DNA of 64,000 bases from DATGUP01 sp035301265 (GTDB taxonomy: Bacteria > Bacillota > Bacilli > Bacillales > Amphibacillaceae), in the NCBI GenBank assembly GCA_035301265.1, contig DATGUP010000010.1:23469-87468 (forward strand), in the 5' to 3' direction. Numbering within the stretch: position 1 is the stretch's first letter; every line of letters begins with the position of its first letter. The notes beneath the pieces are model-generated. The model made no database searches, was not told the DNA's origin, and was given only the letters and a program-made list of their open reading frames with translations. The position numbers and the translations under genes are program-made. Below are positions 44,324 through 53,613 of the stretch, one piece after another.

Positions 44324-45184
44324 TTAATCTATTTCATCGTCGACAAAGCGGCCGTAATCAGGGATGGCCATTGTATCGAACTCGTGGACTAATTTTTGAA
44401 GCCCTTCCTCCAAATCTTTACCATCCATCATAACGCCGTGTCCAGGAATGGCCATTTTCGGATGGAGGGCGGCCAATTTCTTGACTGAGTTCCACGCAGC
44501 ATCCCAATCGGTCGTCAAATATCTCGGTGGTCCGTTCACCTCTTCATTCTGCATTAAAACATTATAAAACGAATCTTGTCTTACCGTAATAAAGGCATCA
44601 CCGGGAAGAAGCGTGCCATCTTTTTCCCTATAAAAGGAAACATGTCCTGGTGAATGCCCTGGCGTATGAATCCATTCCCATTCAGGAAGTTCTGGGACAC
44701 TACCGTCATCAGGTAATTTTTGAACGGCATCACCTAGATCAATCGGTTCATGCGGGTACATCGGCGAAATTTTTGCCAGCATCCCGCCTTCTACCGTTGA
44801 ATCAGGAACGGGATAACTTTTTTGACCAGTGAGATAAGGCAACTCGTTTTCATGAGCATATACCGGTACATCCCAATCCTTTAGTAAATCAACTAATCCT
44901 CCGACATGATCAAAATGGCCATGCGTCAAAATGATGCACGTCGGTTTAGCATCTTCGCCAAACAATTCGGACGCAACTTCTTTAATTTCTGTTGCCGCTC
45001 CCGGAAGACCTGCATCGACAAGCACCCAATCGCCTTCCTGTGGATTACCGATAAAAATCACATTAGCGATCTGATCGGTATAATAGTAAAGGTCCGGTTT
45101 TACTTGACGATCGACGCCGCTCATAATCGATGTCATCGGAATAAATGTATTGTCCTTGCTTTCATGCATATTATTATGTGTCAT
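44324..45184 (-). CDS. Metallo-beta-lactamase-fold hydrolase
   Basis: A 286-residue zinc hydrolase. Metal ligands are in THGHFDHVGG (HXHXDH), HTPGHSPGHVSF, LPGDAF and the late PGHG motif. An N-terminal extension of about 40 residues precedes the fold. The substrate is unknown (the group includes glyoxalase II and lactonase relatives). The ATG at 45184 follows GGAGG at seven bases. Confidence 0.82.
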   Translation of the reverse strand: MTHNNMHESKDNTFIPMTSIMSGVDRQVKPDLYYYTDQIANVIFIGNPQEGDWVLVDAGLPGAATEIKEVASELFGEDAKPTCIILTHGHFDHVGGLVDLLKDWDVPVYAHENELPYLTGQKSYPVPDSTVEGGMLAKISPMYPHEPIDLGDAVQKLPDDGSVPELPEWEWIHTPGHSPGHVSFYREKDGTLLPGDAFITVRQDSFYNVLMQNEEVNGPPRYLTTDWDAAWNSVKKLAALHPKMAIPGHGVMMDGKDLEEGLQKLVHEFDTMAIPDYGRFVDDEID

Positions 45185-45263
45185 ATTGCAGCCTCCTTTT
45201 TCATGTAGTATTTGCTGCCTAGCGGAAAAATACACTTTCCGAGCATTTTTATAGGCGAGCGTA

Positions 45264-45298
45264 CAATAAAAAACTGAAGCCGAAAAAGACTTCAGTTT
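45264..45298 (-). terminator. Terminator after fni
   Basis: Stem AAACTGAAG / CTTCAGTTT; on the minus strand followed by a T-run. Confidence 0.82.
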
Positions 45299-45309
45299 GC
45301 TATATCTAT

Positions 45310-46362
45310 TTACTCATCCAGCAACGACTGGCCCATCACTTCAACACGGTTTGTATTTTTTAAATCCACGAGTGTCCGAGCACCGATACCGAACATTGTC
45401 ATTTTCAATTCTAACTCAATTTGCTCCATCGTCTGCACAACCGCTTCAACCGATTCTGTAGCAGCTTGCAAGAGCTTCCGGGCAAAGCCGATCACATCTG
45501 CTCCAATCGTTATTGCCTTTGCCGCATCGAGTCCGGTCTTCATACCGCCGCTTGCCACAAGCGGTACATCTGACAGCCGGCTTCGGACGGAAACGAGGCA
45601 ATCTTTAGTCGGGATACCCCAATTATTAAAAGCCTCCGCCGCAGCTTTTTTCAGTGGATCTTGAGAGCGGAGTTTTTCCACTTGACTCCACGACGTTCCC
45701 CCGGCACCAGCAACATCGATATAGGAGATACCTGCATTATATAATTTTTGCGCGACAGTTCCATCAATTCCAAAACCGACTTCCTTTGCTCCGACTGGCA
45801 CATCAAGCTTCGTGCAAAGCCGTTCGATCTTCGGTAAAAGATCGGTAAAATTCAAATCACCCTCATCCTGCACCGCTTCCTGCAAACTGTTAAAATGCAA
45901 AACAATGGAATCCGCGCCGGTCATTTCAATAATACGCTGGCATTCTTCCGCCCCGTAGCCGTAATTGAGCTGAACAGCACCGAGATTGGCGATCAATGGA
46001 ACCGATGGCGCATAATCGCGCAGTACGAACGATTCTTTATAAGCATCGCTTTCCAGAAGTGCACGCGTCGAGCCCAACGCCATCACCCAGCCTTTTTCCT
46101 CGGCCGCTGTGGCTAAGTTTTGGTTAATTTTCACCGCCAGATCTGACCCACCTGTCATCGAGCTGACAAGAAACGGCGCGCTGATTTGTTTCCCGAGAAA
46201 TTCAGTCTCCAGCTGAATATCATTAAAATCGATTTCCGGTAGCGCATTATGGATAAAGGAAATCCCTTCTAATCCCGTTGTCTTGTTAACGCCCTCCACA
46301 TTTTCGTTTAAACAAAGACGAATATGTTCCGTTTTTCTTCTATTAATCTTTTCTGGCATCAT
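45310..46362 (-). CDS. fni: Type 2 isopentenyl-diphosphate isomerase
   Basis: A 350-residue FMN and NADPH-dependent enzyme interconverting IPP and DMAPP for isoprenoid synthesis. The TIM-barrel motifs are clear: APFLVSSMTGG, ALGSTRALLE, NLGAVQLNYG, VGAKEVGFGI and DVAGAGGTSW, then ASGGMKTGLDAAKAI. Two adjacent ATGs follow AAGGATGG; the outer is given. A single gene with its own terminator. Confidence 0.94.
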   Translation of the reverse strand: MMPEKINRRKTEHIRLCLNENVEGVNKTTGLEGISFIHNALPEIDFNDIQLETEFLGKQISAPFLVSSMTGGSDLAVKINQNLATAAEEKGWVMALGSTRALLESDAYKESFVLRDYAPSVPLIANLGAVQLNYGYGAEECQRIIEMTGADSIVLHFNSLQEAVQDEGDLNFTDLLPKIERLCTKLDVPVGAKEVGFGIDGTVAQKLYNAGISYIDVAGAGGTSWSQVEKLRSQDPLKKAAAEAFNNWGIPTKDCLVSVRSRLSDVPLVASGGMKTGLDAAKAITIGADVIGFARKLLQAATESVEAVVQTMEQIELELKMTMFGIGARTLVDLKNTNRVEVMGQSLLDE

Positions 46363-46378
46363 TTTCCATCCTTTTTAA

Positions 46379-46499
46379 TTATTTACTCCCAACTCTCCAA
46401 TATACCCGGCAGTGTTTCCAAGTATAGTTATTGAAAAAATAAACGCCTGCTACAACCATAAACGTGCCAAATATTTGTGTCAATGCGTCTGTAACGACA
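46379..46499 (-). pseudogene. Tail of a lost membrane protein
   Basis: About 38 codons on the minus strand read DALTQIFGTFMVVAGVYFF followed by a short polar tail and a stop at 46379. This looks like the last membrane helix of a transporter-type protein. No start is present. The fragment stops abruptly near 46500, where a plus-strand remnant begins. Confidence 0.35.
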
Positions 46500-46504
46500 G
46501 CGCT

Positions 46505-46725
46505 CGATCGTCCAAAGTGGCAAGAGCGCCCCCTCGCATATGTTGTATTACATGATGATCAATAGGAAGCTGTGACGAAAGGCGATCTGCTTCATTTTCT
46601 TAAAGATCGGTTTGCCAAATGGCGGCTACCCGACGATATCGTTTTTATGGATCACATCCCGAAAACATCGGTCGGCAAATTTTTTAAAACGAGCTTTAAG
46701 AGAACAATTGGAAGAGCATTCATAA
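46505..46725 (+). pseudogene. C-terminal remnant of an acyl-CoA synthetase (AMP-binding)
   Basis: The frame reads RPKWQERPLAYVVLHDD, a stop, then VTKGDLLHFLKDRFAKWRLP, DDIVFMDHIPKTSVGKF; a one-base shift then restores LKRALREQLEEHS and a stop at 46723. RFAKWRLPDDIVF and IPKTSVGKF with its catalytic Lys are the hallmark C-terminal domain of medium/long-chain acyl-CoA synthetases. The first 450 or so residues are missing, and an in-frame stop plus a frameshift prove decay. Confidence 0.85.
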
Positions 46726-46790
46726 AACAAAATACGACAAACTAAACAGATCGTTTTTCCCATCGATGCTTATATTAAAACATGCCGGAC

Positions 46791-46832
46791 AGAAAAAAAC
46801 CAGATCCCTTTGCTTTAAGAGAGATCTGGTTT
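46791..46832 (-). terminator. Terminator after the aldo/keto reductase gene
   Basis: Stem AACCAGATC / GATCTGGTT with T-runs on both outer sides. Confidence 0.82.
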
Positions 46833-46838
46833 TTGTCT

Positions 46839-47663
46839 TTAACGTCGATTCATCTCATTCGGCTCATGACCTTTCCGCTGATTGCGGTTAATCTTAGCCA
46901 TTTTCTCCATATCGCTGGCGCTCAGTTCAAAATCAAACACGTTAAAGTTTTCTTCAATCCGTGATGGGGTGACCGATTTGGGAATGACGATATTGCCATA
47001 TTGCAAATGCCAGCGGAGGATCACTTGTGCAGGTGTCTTACCGTACTTTTCAGCCAGCTCGTTTACCACATCATCCGACAACACCTCACCGCCGGTCATC
47101 AATGGGCTGTATGCCTCCAGATAAATATTATGTTTTGCACAAAATTCTTTCAACTCGTTTTGCTGTAAATATGGATGGCATTCCACTTGATTCACAGCTG
47201 GCACGACATCACACTCATCCAAGAGACGCTCGAGATGTTCGATGTTGAAATTGCATACACCGATCGCTTTAGCATGCCCATCACGATATATTTTTTCTAA
47301 AGCTTTATATGTTTCAACATACATATCATACTTCGGAGTTGGCCAGTGGATTAAATACATATCGACATAATCAAGACCTAAACGTTTTAGACTGGCGGAA
47401 AATGCTTTTAACGTATTGTCATAGCCGTGATCACTATTCCACACTTTTGTTGTAATAAATACATCTTCTCTAGGAACACCGCTCTCTTTCAAAGCTCTGC
47501 CCACACCGTGCTCATTTTTATAATACATCGCTGTATCGATCGAACGATACCCGACTTCAAGCGCTTTGGCAACCGCCGGTTCAGCTTCTTCATCCGGCAC
47601 TTGCCAGAGACCAAACCCGAGCTGCGGCATTTTGAGTCCATTATTCAGTGTGATGTATTCCAT
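46839..47663 (-). CDS. Aldo/keto reductase
   Basis: A 274-residue NADPH-dependent reductase of the YvgN/YtbE type, active on glyoxal-like aldehydes in relatives. The signature GYRSIDTAMYYKNE holds catalytic Asp and Tyr, the Lys lies in FITTKVWNSDHG and the His in YLIHWPTP; the cofactor site is IPKSVTPSRIEEN. The ATG at 47663 begins MEYITLNNGL after AAGGAAGGG; 16 upstream codons are excluded. Confidence 0.9.
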   Translation of the reverse strand: MEYITLNNGLKMPQLGFGLWQVPDEEAEPAVAKALEVGYRSIDTAMYYKNEHGVGRALKESGVPREDVFITTKVWNSDHGYDNTLKAFSASLKRLGLDYVDMYLIHWPTPKYDMYVETYKALEKIYRDGHAKAIGVCNFNIEHLERLLDECDVVPAVNQVECHPYLQQNELKEFCAKHNIYLEAYSPLMTGGEVLSDDVVNELAEKYGKTPAQVILRWHLQYGNIVIPKSVTPSRIEENFNVFDFELSASDMEKMAKINRNQRKGHEPNEMNRR

Positions 47664-47697
47664 AGGATCATCCCTTCCTTTATCGTTTGATTTTAGT

Positions 47698-48022
47698 CTA
47701 GCATAAGGCATGTTTTAGGAAAAGAATGAGCATGCGTGCAACAAATGTGGAAAAGATGAACGGTTTCATTTGAAAAAATGCTTCTTCTCGTTTAAACCAC
47801 GTTAAAGTATCGTTATTAAATCGATAAAATTTGACATGCATAGTAGCCGTTTTCTGTGACCATTCCACCAGCTCGGAACGACCGGCAGCAATCTTTTCTG
47901 AAAGCATCGAACATGAATTCACAAACGATTATAAAGCCAGACGCCATGAACGACTGGCTGCCATTGAACCATTTGGCATAACTATCATCCTTTTGCAATC
48001 TTTGTAAGCGATGATCAACCAT
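47698..48022 (-). pseudogene. Possible frameshifted gene, family unknown
   Basis: Two overlapping minus-strand frames, 47816-48022 and 47698-47922, switch near 47900 and together give a plausible protein of about 100 residues (LQRLQKDDSYAKWFNGSQSF, then ATMHVKFYRFNNDTLTWFKR). Neither frame alone has a good ribosome site. I recognise no family. It fills most of the space between the reductase and the YkvI-like gene. Confidence 0.35.
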
Positions 48023-48068
48023 ATCTTAAGTCAGAAGGGTATCTAAGCTGGACCACGGCGCTATAAAA

Positions 48069-49235
48069 TCAAGCGCTATCCTTCGCATCGCCTCCGTTCA
48101 TTCGGCATAGGATCGCCCGATACACTTTATAAGAGCCGACAAGAAGCATCGGGATTCCATATACAATCAACATGGCATAGCCAAGGATCGTATATCCTGT
48201 AGAAACAAGACCGCTTATACCGACGCTAGACAAAATGGCAGAAAGAATAAGGGCGATGATAGCAATGAGACCATTCATTTCTTTGGACAACGGTTTCTTT
48301 CCTATCTCTTCCAAATTATAATTCACCCGCTCAAGAAACGCATGGATCAGCCCAGTAGCCGTCTCAATCAATGTCCAACCGACAACAATGCCAAATACGA
48401 TCGTAACCCATACGCCAAACGTACTCATCATTTCCAGCCACGGAACTTCAGCACCAAGAACATCTTCATTTGGATAAAAGCCCATCATGGCAAAATAAGT
48501 TAAAAACCATGGAACCGTCATGAGCACACCAGCAATCAAGCCTCCAAAAACCGTGTCTTTTAGCGATTTCTGGCGCTTCACCGTAAATAAAGCAGCTGGA
48601 TACACAGCCAAGTTATACCCCACATAGATTAAGCCGGTCCAAATCAGACTCCACCATGGAAAATCACCGGCGAAGCTCGTATCACCTGAAGCAAATATTT
48701 CTTTTGCATTCCCCCAAGTATTCGAAATAACCATTGTAGCAAAAACAAGATATCCTAAGAAGAGCGCTGTTGTACCAACCGTTTTAAAACGTTCAATTAA
48801 ATGGCGCCCATAGAAATTCAAAAGACCAGCAACAAGTGTTATAGCAACAACGCCGATCCAGAAATTGAATCCGAGCGTGCTTTCCAAAATCGATCCCGTC
48901 GCGGCGACAACAATCGAAATCATTAAAATGGCTAACAAAAAGTAAATAATATCGTATAAAAACCAGAACGGCCCTAATATTTGTTTCACTAAACGCCTGT
49001 AGTCATAAGCCCGAAAGAGACGAGCGATTTCAAACATGAGAAACGCCATAACAGCAAAACCGACAAGAATCGTTAATCCTGTAACCCAACCAATCGCTCC
49101 AAATTTGGCACCATATTCGACCACTTCCCGCCCCGTTGCGTATCCGCCGCCGATCAATGTCGATTGGATGACGATACCTGGCAGGACCAATCTTCCGAAA
49201 GCACCTTCAAAAAAGCTGCGCTCCGTTGCCACCAC
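48069..49235 (-). CDS. YkvI-like membrane transporter family protein
   Basis: A 388-residue membrane protein with about ten hydrophobic segments and the motif IGGGYATGREVVEYGAKFG near the N-terminus, characteristic of the YkvI group related to sodium-coupled amino acid transporters. The unwound-helix motif GGGYATG suggests substrate or ion binding. The substrate is unknown. The start is a GTG after AAGGGAG. It has a strong promoter of its own. Confidence 0.78.
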   Translation of the reverse strand: MVATERSFFEGAFGRLVLPGIVIQSTLIGGGYATGREVVEYGAKFGAIGWVTGLTILVGFAVMAFLMFEIARLFRAYDYRRLVKQILGPFWFLYDIIYFLLAILMISIVVAATGSILESTLGFNFWIGVVAITLVAGLLNFYGRHLIERFKTVGTTALFLGYLVFATMVISNTWGNAKEIFASGDTSFAGDFPWWSLIWTGLIYVGYNLAVYPAALFTVKRQKSLKDTVFGGLIAGVLMTVPWFLTYFAMMGFYPNEDVLGAEVPWLEMMSTFGVWVTIVFGIVVGWTLIETATGLIHAFLERVNYNLEEIGKKPLSKEMNGLIAIIALILSAILSSVGISGLVSTGYTILGYAMLIVYGIPMLLVGSYKVYRAILCRMNGGDAKDSA

Positions 49236-49546
49236 ACAACGACTCCCTTCTTTATCCCTATTAGAAACAACTCATGTTGTATACGGTTACATTTTCTCCT
49301 TCAGTTACATGGTCTTATAATATTTAATTTTAAGACATTTGTCAATACTGTTTATCGTTTAAATTTTATTGTGTGGTTGGATGGAAAAATGAAAAAATAA
49401 ATAGTTATTGTCGATATTTCCCGGGAAATCGTCCTGAACAAATAGGAAAACGATTCACCGCTACCGATACAATTGATTGCCGTCCTAACACCCATGTCTA
49501 TGGCTGAACAGCAAATGAATGATAGCGGAACACTTCATGTTGTTCA
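49236..49546. other. Spacer between the YkvI-like gene and xpt
   Basis: Holds the YkvI-gene promoter (listed next) and no gene. I see no clear terminator for xpt here. Confidence 0.45.
49317..49345 (-). promoter_or_regulatory. Promoter of the YkvI-like gene
   Basis: Near-consensus: TTGACA (49340-49345), 17-base AT-rich spacer, TATTAT (49317-49322) on the minus strand, about 80 bases before the GTG start. Confidence 0.75.
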
Positions 49547-50119
49547 TCATAATTGAAAGGTTACCTGGTGATCGTCAAGCGACGATATAATAGCTAGCGA
49601 TTCTACACGAATACCGCGCTTACGTAATAAATCACCGCCTTTTTGGAATCCTTTTTCAATCACAATCCCGACCCCTTCAAGTTGAGCACCTGCCTGCTGA
49701 ACGAGTTCAACCATACCTAGCGCTGCCTGACCGTTTGCTAGAATATCATCGATGATTAGAACACTATCGTCATGTGCTATATAGTCTTTGGCAAGCGATA
49801 TTTCATTGGTTTCTTGTTTTGTATACGAATAAACGTTAACTGAGTAGAGTCCTTCATTGAGCGTGAGTGATTTGCGCTTTCGAGAAAAAATCACTGGAAC
49901 ACCTAATTCAAGACCTGTCATAACTGCCGGCGCAATTCCCGATGATTCCAATGTCAAGATTTTTGTAATATGAGAATTTGTGAAGCGGGAAGCAAATTCT
50001 CGGCCGATCTTCTGCATAAACACCGGATCGATTTGATGGTTTAAAAAAGAATCTACTTTAATAACCGTATTGGACAGTACTTTTCCTTCCGTTAAAATTT
50101 TTTGTTTTAATATATCCAT
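49547..50119 (-). CDS. xpt: Xanthine phosphoribosyltransferase
   Basis: A 190-residue purine salvage enzyme making XMP from xanthine and PRPP. The PRPP-binding motif VLIIDDILANGQAALG is intact, and LESSGIAPAVMTGLELGVPV with SRKRKSLTL follows Xpt closely. AAAGGAG stands upstream. It is preceded by a leader with a large hairpin (see next entry). No pbuX purine permease follows. Confidence 0.92.
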   Translation of the reverse strand: MDILKQKILTEGKVLSNTVIKVDSFLNHQIDPVFMQKIGREFASRFTNSHITKILTLESSGIAPAVMTGLELGVPVIFSRKRKSLTLNEGLYSVNVYSYTKQETNEISLAKDYIAHDDSVLIIDDILANGQAALGMVELVQQAGAQLEGVGIVIEKGFQKGGDLLRKRGIRVESLAIISSLDDHQVTFQL

Positions 50120-50270
50120 GTTAATCTCCTTTCGAAAAGATAAAACCCGAAAAACAAGCCTCTGCTTAAAAGCTATGTTTTTCGGGTCTTTGATTCAGCT
50201 GACATTCGCCATCTTACACCCCGAAACACATTTACGATGCACCAAAGCACGCTCTCTTATCCCCAGTATA
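50120..50270 (-). promoter_or_regulatory. xpt leader with terminator-like hairpin
   Basis: An 11-base perfect stem, ACCCGAAAAAC / GTTTTTCGGGT (50177-50187 and 50145-50155), is followed on the minus strand by TTTTATCTTTT just before the ribosome site. It may attenuate transcription. The arms also resemble paired PurR boxes (CCGAA cores in inverted order). A TATACT box lies at 50265-50270. The purine-riboswitch core (TCTACC, GACTA) is not recognisable. Confidence 0.5.
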
Positions 50271-50362
50271 GCAGTCGAGAAATGTTATACTCGCTATAAA
50301 TAACATAACATCGACACACCCTTCTCTACAATCCGCCGATCCATTAATGACAACATCTCTGT

Positions 50363-50950
50363 TTATTCTTTTTCTTTTCGTTTACCGGTGTGAAACACTT
50401 TAGCACTCCGTTCATATTCTACATCTGGTACATTCAAGCGAAAATTGATCACACGGGCGAGTGCGAAAAAGTAATCAGACAACCTATTTAAATATTGTAA
50501 CGTCACAGGCGGAACAGAATCGTCCTGTTTCATAAGTGACACAACAAGGCGCTCGGCCCGCCTCGTGATTGTACGAGCAATGTGAATCATTGCCGCCGGC
50601 TTTGTTCCTCCTGGCAAAATGAACCGTTCAACGTTTGGAGCTTCGTCAACGAGAACATCGATACGCTCTTCTAAATAATCGACACTTTCCTTATTGAGCT
50701 TCAACTTTCTTCGTTTAGATACACTGGCGAGATCACCCCCACAGTCAAACAACTCGTGCTGAATTTTTTCCAAATCTTTTCGTACATCGGCAAATAGTGC
50801 TTTGTCGTCAAGTTCCGTTAGAGCAAGGCCGACAAACCCATTCAGCTCATCCACTGTCCCGTACGCTTCCACACGAACATCATCTTTGTCGACGCGACCA
50901 CCAATCAATGCGGTTTGCCCTTTGTCACCCGTTCGTGTATAAATTTTCAT
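50363..50950 (-). CDS. pduO: PduO-type corrinoid adenosyltransferase
   Basis: A 195-residue enzyme adding the adenosyl group from ATP to cob(I)alamin. The N-terminal TRTGDKGQTALIGG loop, the GTVDELNGFVGLA helix, and the C-terminal RAERLVVSL and YLNRLSDYFFALAR motifs are all present. It lies about 160 bases downstream of btuD-cbiZ in the same direction and completes the corrinoid salvage block. Confidence 0.93.
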   Translation of the reverse strand: MKIYTRTGDKGQTALIGGRVDKDDVRVEAYGTVDELNGFVGLALTELDDKALFADVRKDLEKIQHELFDCGGDLASVSKRRKLKLNKESVDYLEERIDVLVDEAPNVERFILPGGTKPAAMIHIARTITRRAERLVVSLMKQDDSVPPVTLQYLNRLSDYFFALARVINFRLNVPDVEYERSAKVFHTGKRKEKE

Positions 50951-51107
50951 TCCGATCCCTCCAAAATTTAATCCATGTTAAAATTCGTAAGAAATGAACC
51001 AAAGCTCGCTCCATCTCAACATTCGTCTACTACTAGCATAACACGTTAAGATTAATCTTTGACGATATAGAAAATAACTAGCTGATGATCATTCTTAAAA
51101 TGGCAGG

Positions 51108-52580
51108 TCATTTTTGAGCATCTCTTCGGTTGAAATTGTTTTTGATCGCCTGTTTGGTACATTGAAATACGCCTTTTCCAACTAAGCGCCCTAATGGGGT
51201 TGCCGTACCTGCATGCGGAAGTATTTGACCTCTTTGGGTTGCGGCAATCAGTATACTGTCGGTCGGTGTTCCTGTCGCTTGTGTGTTTGTTTCTTGGTCT
51301 TTAATCTCCATCGCTTGCAACGCCTTAGCCTTGGCTTCTGTTGTCGTCATGATACACTGGATAAACGCCTCATCTTGAAGCTTACCATTAATAAACACCC
51401 ACAGATTAATCGTACCCGGTTGAAAACCGGATCGGTCTGTCTTTCCAACGGATGCATCTGTAGCATTACCTATACTCGCTGTTACAACAATCAAGACTGA
51501 AAAACCGTCCCCCTCATAATAACGATAGGATACATTCGTCAACTCTACCGCGGTCATCATAGCGACCGTATGATTGGGATAAAACCCATTTCTCTTCAAG
51601 TAATCCACCATTTCTTGATGATGGTCGATACAATCATAATCCTCACTGACATGCCGGTTTACAAATACCCGATGCCAGCCGACGCCGGATCCGGTGACAC
51701 CGGATGACATTGTGCGGAGCGGTTGGGGAGATTCAAGGACGATTCTTTCCGTTGTGACATCAAGTAAGTTTTCCCTGACGACGACTTCGCGGTCATCTGT
51801 TTCCTCATGCGGAACTATCATCATTTGTGGTTTCGGCACTTCCGGATGTGGATGTTTTTCAATCGTTGCATGATATACCTCTTCAATGCGGCTTTTTTTC
51901 AGCACGTCATCCGGAGTGCCGCATACGGTCAATTTACCATCATTTAAAAGAAGAAGCCGGTCACAGTAAAGCCCGGCTAAGTTGAGATCATGAAAAATAG
52001 ACACAACTGTCAAATGATTTTTCCGCGTCCATGTCTTTAGTACATCGAGCAATTCTTTTTGATAAGCTAAATCAAGATGGTTCGTCGGCTCATCTAAGAG
52101 AAGAATTTCTGGATTTTGGGCCAAAGCTTGAGCGAGAAATACACGCTGGCGCTCACCACCTGAGAGTTTGTCGATCGGTTCGTTTTCATATTGTTTAATA
52201 CCTGTTTGTTCCATAACAGCCTGTACCACGCGCTCATCTTCGTCACTAAACGTTTGCCACAGGCCGCTTTGATGTGCATAACGGCCTAAAGAGACCGTTT
52301 CTTTAGCAGAATAACTAAACGTCTGGACGATGTTTTGCGGTAGCACAGCCACACATCGGGCTAACTCTTTTGCAGAGTAGGTTGAAAGTGGTTTTCCTTT
52401 TATCGCAATTTCCCCTGAACGAGCGGGGAGAATATGACTTATCATTTTTAAAAGTGTTGTCTTGCCACTTCCATTGGGGCCGATAATCCCGAAGAGCTCG
52501 CCTTTTTTAACATCAAACGAAACGTCTTTAAGAATTAATTCATTCGTATAGCCACCCGACACATGCCGAACCTTAATCAT
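51108..52580 (-). CDS. btuD: Cobalamin ABC transporter ATPase fused to adenosylcobinamide amidohydrolase (BtuD-CbiZ)
   Basis: A 490-residue two-domain protein. Residues 1-250 form an ABC ATPase (Walker A GPNGSGKTT at 34-42, signature LSGGERQRVFLAQA, Walker B ILLLDEPTNHLD). After a linker, residues 290-480 match CbiZ: SSGVTGSGVGWHRVFVNRHV, AMMTAVELTNVS and VTASIGNATDASVGK. CbiZ removes the aminopropanol arm of adenosylcobinamide so that scavenged corrinoids can enter normal assembly. The fusion couples import to remodelling. It starts one base after the btuC stop. Confidence 0.92.
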   Translation of the reverse strand: MIKVRHVSGGYTNELILKDVSFDVKKGELFGIIGPNGSGKTTLLKMISHILPARSGEIAIKGKPLSTYSAKELARCVAVLPQNIVQTFSYSAKETVSLGRYAHQSGLWQTFSDEDERVVQAVMEQTGIKQYENEPIDKLSGGERQRVFLAQALAQNPEILLLDEPTNHLDLAYQKELLDVLKTWTRKNHLTVVSIFHDLNLAGLYCDRLLLLNDGKLTVCGTPDDVLKKSRIEEVYHATIEKHPHPEVPKPQMMIVPHEETDDREVVVRENLLDVTTERIVLESPQPLRTMSSGVTGSGVGWHRVFVNRHVSEDYDCIDHHQEMVDYLKRNGFYPNHTVAMMTAVELTNVSYRYYEGDGFSVLIVVTASIGNATDASVGKTDRSGFQPGTINLWVFINGKLQDEAFIQCIMTTTEAKAKALQAMEIKDQETNTQATGTPTDSILIAATQRGQILPHAGTATPLGRLVGKGVFQCTKQAIKNNFNRRDAQK

Positions 52581-52581
52581 G

Positions 52582-53613
52582 CTATCCTCTTCTTTCCAAA
52601 CGGTTTTTCATTAAAATCAGCGCAAAAACAGGTGCGCCGATTAAAGCGGTCATGACGCCAATCGGCAGCTCAGATGGTGCAATAATCGTCCGGGCGATTA
52701 AGTCAGCAAAAATAAGAAAACTTCCTCCAGCTAGAACTGACAACGGCAATAAATGTGTATGATCCGGGCCCCATAGCAAACGGACAAAATGCGGGATGAC
52801 AAGCCCGACAAAACCGATTGTGCCCGAGACGGCTACTGCCGCGCCTGTCAAAATTGATCCAGCAATTAAAACACCCATTTTCTTTCGCTGCACATTTACC
52901 CCTAAATGCTGAGCTTGTTCTTCGCCAAATGACATGGCATTTAATTCCTTCACGTGCAATAGCAATAAAATCGAACCGATTGCAAAAAACGGCAGAATAA
53001 TCTGCACATGCTCCCAGCGTCGCATCGACACGCTACCTAGAAGCCAACCGATAATCTGCCGTAGTTCATCACCGGTTAATGCGATCATGAGTGAAATGAG
53101 CGCACCTAAAAACGCACTGAAAATAACACCGGTCAAAATGATCGTTTCCACACGCATCGCCCGATCAATGCGTTGGGCAAAGATGAGAACGATAAAAATA
53201 GTAGCAAACGATGCCGCAATGCTTAGTAAGGGTAAAGTAAACGAACCTAAAAACGGAAGCGATAGACCAAAAAAGATCGTGACAACAGCCCCGACAGAAG
53301 CGCCGGAAGAAACCCCCAGCGTATACGGATCCGCCAACGGGTTGCGCAATAAGCCTTGAAATGCAGCACCTGCAATAGCAAGCGACGCCCCGACAAGTCC
53401 CGACAACACCACCCGGGGCAAACGAATATCCCAAACAATGTTCATATACATCGTATCTACTTGTTCCACTCGAATGCCGGGCACGATTTTACCCAAAATA
53501 ATCCGGGCGACATCCAAAGGTGGAACCGAAACCGTTCCAATGGATGTGCCCAAAAGAAACGCAAACAATACTAGAACACCGAGAAGCATATAAGCAATGG
53601 ACTTATGATTCAC
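52582..53613 (-). CDS. btuC: Cobalamin ABC transporter permease
   Basis: A 343-residue FecCD/BtuC-family permease of about ten helices. Motifs: IRLPRVVLSGLVGASLAIAGAA, NPLADPYTLGVSSGASVGAV, GEEQAQHLGVNV and GTIGFVGLVIPHFVRLLWGPDH. The GTG at 53613 overlaps the btuF end by 11 bases with CGGAAG seven bases before it; an ATG ten codons earlier, inside btuF, lacks a site. Confidence 0.92.
   Translation of the reverse strand: MNHKSIAYMLLGVLVLFAFLLGTSIGTVSVPPLDVARIILGKIVPGIRVEQVDTMYMNIVWDIRLPRVVLSGLVGASLAIAGAAFQGLLRNPLADPYTLGVSSGASVGAVVTIFFGLSLPFLGSFTLPLLSIAASFATIFIVLIFAQRIDRAMRVETIILTGVIFSAFLGALISLMIALTGDELRQIIGWLLGSVSMRRWEHVQIILPFFAIGSILLLLHVKELNAMSFGEEQAQHLGVNVQRKKMGVLIAGSILTGAAVAVSGTIGFVGLVIPHFVRLLWGPDHTHLLPLSVLAGGSFLIFADLIARTIIAPSELPIGVMTALIGAPVFALILMKNRLERRG

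Noticed and set aside
50120..50300. Purine riboswitch in front of xpt
   Set aside because: Expected by gene context, but the invariant three-way-junction motifs are not found; only a short CGTAAATGT match remains. Kept as a finding instead.
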